A stretch of DNA of 64,000 nt from Vibrio splendidus (GTDB taxonomy: Bacteria > Pseudomonadota > Gammaproteobacteria > Enterobacterales > Vibrionaceae): assembly GCF_024347615.1 (NCBI RefSeq), contig NZ_AP025508.1, forward strand, positions 992,001-1,056,000. The letters are read 5' to 3'. Under the pieces are notes generated by a model, which was not told the DNA's origin, did no database searches, and was given only the letters and a program-made list of their open reading frames with translations. Of this stretch, positions 62,656 through 64,000 are shown piece after piece (within the stretch, counting starts at the first letter, position 1; every line of letters starts with the position of its first letter). Both the position numbers and the translations under genes were made by a program.

Positions 62656-63255
62656 ATGTCTCGTTATTGCCCCCAATGCAGCAAGGCTTTGAAAGCTTGT
62701 ATTTGTCAGTGGGTTACACCACTCGAATCGAATGTTGAGCTTATCATTCTTCAGCACCCATCAGAAGAGCATCGCCCGATGGGAACTGCGCGTATCCTCT
62801 CGTTATCCCTAAATAACAGCGTGACGTTTGTCGGTGAAGACTTTTCAGACAACGAAAAATTGAACGCATTGCTGGCCGATGAACAGTACCAACATGTGAT
62901 TTTATACCCAAGCGAAAACTCTGTTTCAGTTGAATCTGCGACATGCCCAAGCAAGAAGCTGCGTGTGATTTTATTGGATGGGACGTGGAAGAAGGCGTTC
63001 AAGATGTGGCAGGTGTCGAGTAACTTGCATGCGCTGAGCACAGTTCACTTACCGAAAGATCTCAAGGGTAATTATCGAATCCGTAAAGCGCCCAGTGAAA
63101 ACAGCCTTTCTACCGTCGAAGCTGGCTATCATTTGCTTAGCTTGCTAGAGAGTAATGGTGACTTTAGCCCTTTGCTAACGGCATTTGACCAAATGATTCA
63201 GTTTCAAATCAATCAAATGCCGCCGGGTGTGTTTGAGAAAAACTACTTAGATTAA
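62656..63255 (+). CDS. tapT: tRNA-uridine aminocarboxypropyltransferase (DTW domain, TapT)
   Basis: 199 residues. Four N-terminal cysteines (Cys5, 8, 15, 17: MSRYCPQCSKALKACICQW) likely bind zinc. The DTW family motif appears as LLDGTWKKAFKMW (Asp108 to Trp111), with QHPSEEHRPMGTARILSLSL near the start and YRIRKAPSENSLSTVEAGYH downstream. TapT (YfiP in E. coli) makes acp3U at position 47 of some tRNAs from S-adenosylmethionine. Its start is 9 bp from the chosen start of the divergent rhombosortase, so the promoters overlap the neighbouring genes. Confidence 0.9.
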   Translation: MSRYCPQCSKALKACICQWVTPLESNVELIILQHPSEEHRPMGTARILSLSLNNSVTFVGEDFSDNEKLNALLADEQYQHVILYPSENSVSVESATCPSKKLRVILLDGTWKKAFKMWQVSSNLHALSTVHLPKDLKGNYRIRKAPSENSLSTVEAGYHLLSLLESNGDFSPLLTAFDQMIQFQINQMPPGVFEKNYLD

Positions 63256-63281
63256 GCCGATTCATTCGTACGAGTCAGGAA

Positions 63282-64000
63282 TTAAAACTCAGTATGAGCT
63301 GAGAACAATTGCTGATGCATTTTCTGCGCAAGGTCATCAGTCATTGATGAGATGTAATCGGCTATCACGCGCATCTTTCTAGATTCATCTTGATGCTGTA
63401 GCCATTGCTTCTTGATTGGCAAAGGCAACAAGCGTTCAGGGTCGGCGCTGAATGCTTCAAACATGTCCATGATGATCTGTTGGCCCTTGTATTCGATGAC
63501 CTGAACCTGAGGGACTTGAATCACGAACTCGCTGACAAAGTGCTTCAGTTTATCGAGTGTGCCATCCATGCTTGGTTCAAGCACGGCATTGTAAGCCAAC
63601 AGCACATTCTCAAAGCTAGCATCCACTCGTTCAATCGAAATACTGGTCAACAGAGCGTTGACTATCCCACCAATCGCATCCTTTCGACGATACTGCTCAC
63701 CAGAGAAAAGCATCTCTGTAATTGAATCTAGGTGTTCACAAATCCAAGGATCGGCCATCTCTTTAAGTTGAGGGTAAGCTGAATCTACCCATTGGGCTTT
63801 GGTCACAGAGCCAAGAACAATGGCATCTTCTAAATCATGCACGCCATACGCGATGTCATCAGCCAGCTCCATGATTGAACAATCAAGTGACTTATATTTG
63901 GTCTTATTGTGCTCAAGTGGCTCGGTATGCGTTTTTCTTTTCTGTTTTAGAAGCTGTTGGTCGCTGCTTGAAAGCGGCTCCAGTACCCAGTTAAAAAGTT
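63282..64000 (-). CDS. dGTPase-like HD-domain phosphohydrolase, 3' part only
   Basis: Partial; the reading frame stays open to the window edge (about 239 codons seen), so the start lies beyond 64000. The visible part includes CSIMELADDIAYGVHDLEDAI, the conserved segment of dGTP triphosphohydrolases in which Asp completes the HD metal site. The first HD motif is expected upstream, outside the window. It continues with a helical C-terminal domain typical of the family. Such enzymes hydrolyse dGTP or other dNTPs; some vibrio members defend against phages by dGTP depletion. An internal ATG at 63872 is not a plausible start. Confidence 0.85.
   Translation of the reverse strand, partial: LFNWVLEPLSSSDQQLLKQKRKTHTEPLEHNKTKYKSLDCSIMELADDIAYGVHDLEDAIVLGSVTKAQWVDSAYPQLKEMADPWICEHLDSITEMLFSGEQYRRKDAIGGIVNALLTSISIERVDASFENVLLAYNAVLEPSMDGTLDKLKHFVSEFVIQVPQVQVIEYKGQQIIMDMFEAFSADPERLLPLPIKKQWLQHQDESRKMRVIADYISSMTDDLAQKMHQQLFSAHTEF

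Noticed and set aside
1..64000. tRNA, rRNA, CRISPR arrays, insertion sequences, prophage genes
   Set aside because: None seen: no tRNA-like T-arm sequences, no regularly spaced repeats with unique spacers, and no transposase or integrase frames.

Overview
The window reads as chromosomal DNA of a marine Vibrio, most likely of the Splendidus clade. The basis is the gene content and order: tandem fadL, an ECF sigma/DUF3379 pair, fadIJ, sixA-smrB-prmB, dctPQM with dctBD next to tig-clpP-clpX-lon-hupB-ppiD-comEA, and a rhombosortase-DTW-dGTPase group. Together with protein similarity recognised by eye, this matches Vibrionaceae. Base composition is even. I see no tRNA, rRNA, CRISPR array, insertion sequence, integrase or phage gene.

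Layout. (1) 1-7440, lipid catabolism: two FadL-type outer-membrane transporters, an ECF sigma factor with its probable DUF3379 partner, and the beta-oxidation pair fadI-fadJ behind a promoter that carries a FadR-like operator. (2) 7440-7870, intergenic: a four-copy 82-bp tandem array of REP-like palindromes plus a fifth, diverged palindrome. (3) 7930-16030, mostly housekeeping: an M16 protease, sixA, smrB, prmB, a LysE exporter, an unannotated 33-codon membrane ORF with its own promoter, and selO. (4) 16180-25770, accessory: a two-component system, a complete glucose/mannose-type ABC importer, a secreted subtilisin and an HflX paralogue with an acidic insertion. (5) 25860-44900, a self-contained polyunsaturated fatty acid (PUFA) synthase locus: pfaA-B-C-D on the minus strand, with overlapping stops and starts, and the divergent phosphopantetheinyl transferase pfaE. 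(6) 44920-52440: a YbgC thioesterase, the C4-dicarboxylate TRAP transporter dctPQM behind a sigma-54 promoter, a small unknown protein, and its regulators dctD/dctB. (7) 52440-64000: the proteostasis block tig-clpP-clpX-lon-hupB-ppiD, then comEA, a rhombosortase, tapT and a dGTPase-like gene cut by the window end.

How it fits together. FadL proteins import long-chain fatty acids and FadI/FadJ degrade them, while PfaA-D, activated by PfaE, build long-chain PUFA such as EPA. The most interesting signal I found links these two arms. A 17-bp site matching 12 of 13 positions of the FadR core lies about 44 bp upstream of a weak candidate pfaA promoter start, an activator geometry. A second FadR-like site sits on the predicted start of fadIJ transcription, a repressor geometry. 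Other leads are a structured, terminator-ended transcript candidate upstream of fadI, the 33-codon ORF with a palindrome at its predicted start of transcription, a pair of 33-bp-spaced direct repeats upstream of the dctP sigma-54 promoter, and three 21-bp tandem repeats upstream of tig. I found no clearly new multi-gene system. The pfa locus is a known type of pathway with some regulatory features that may not have been described.
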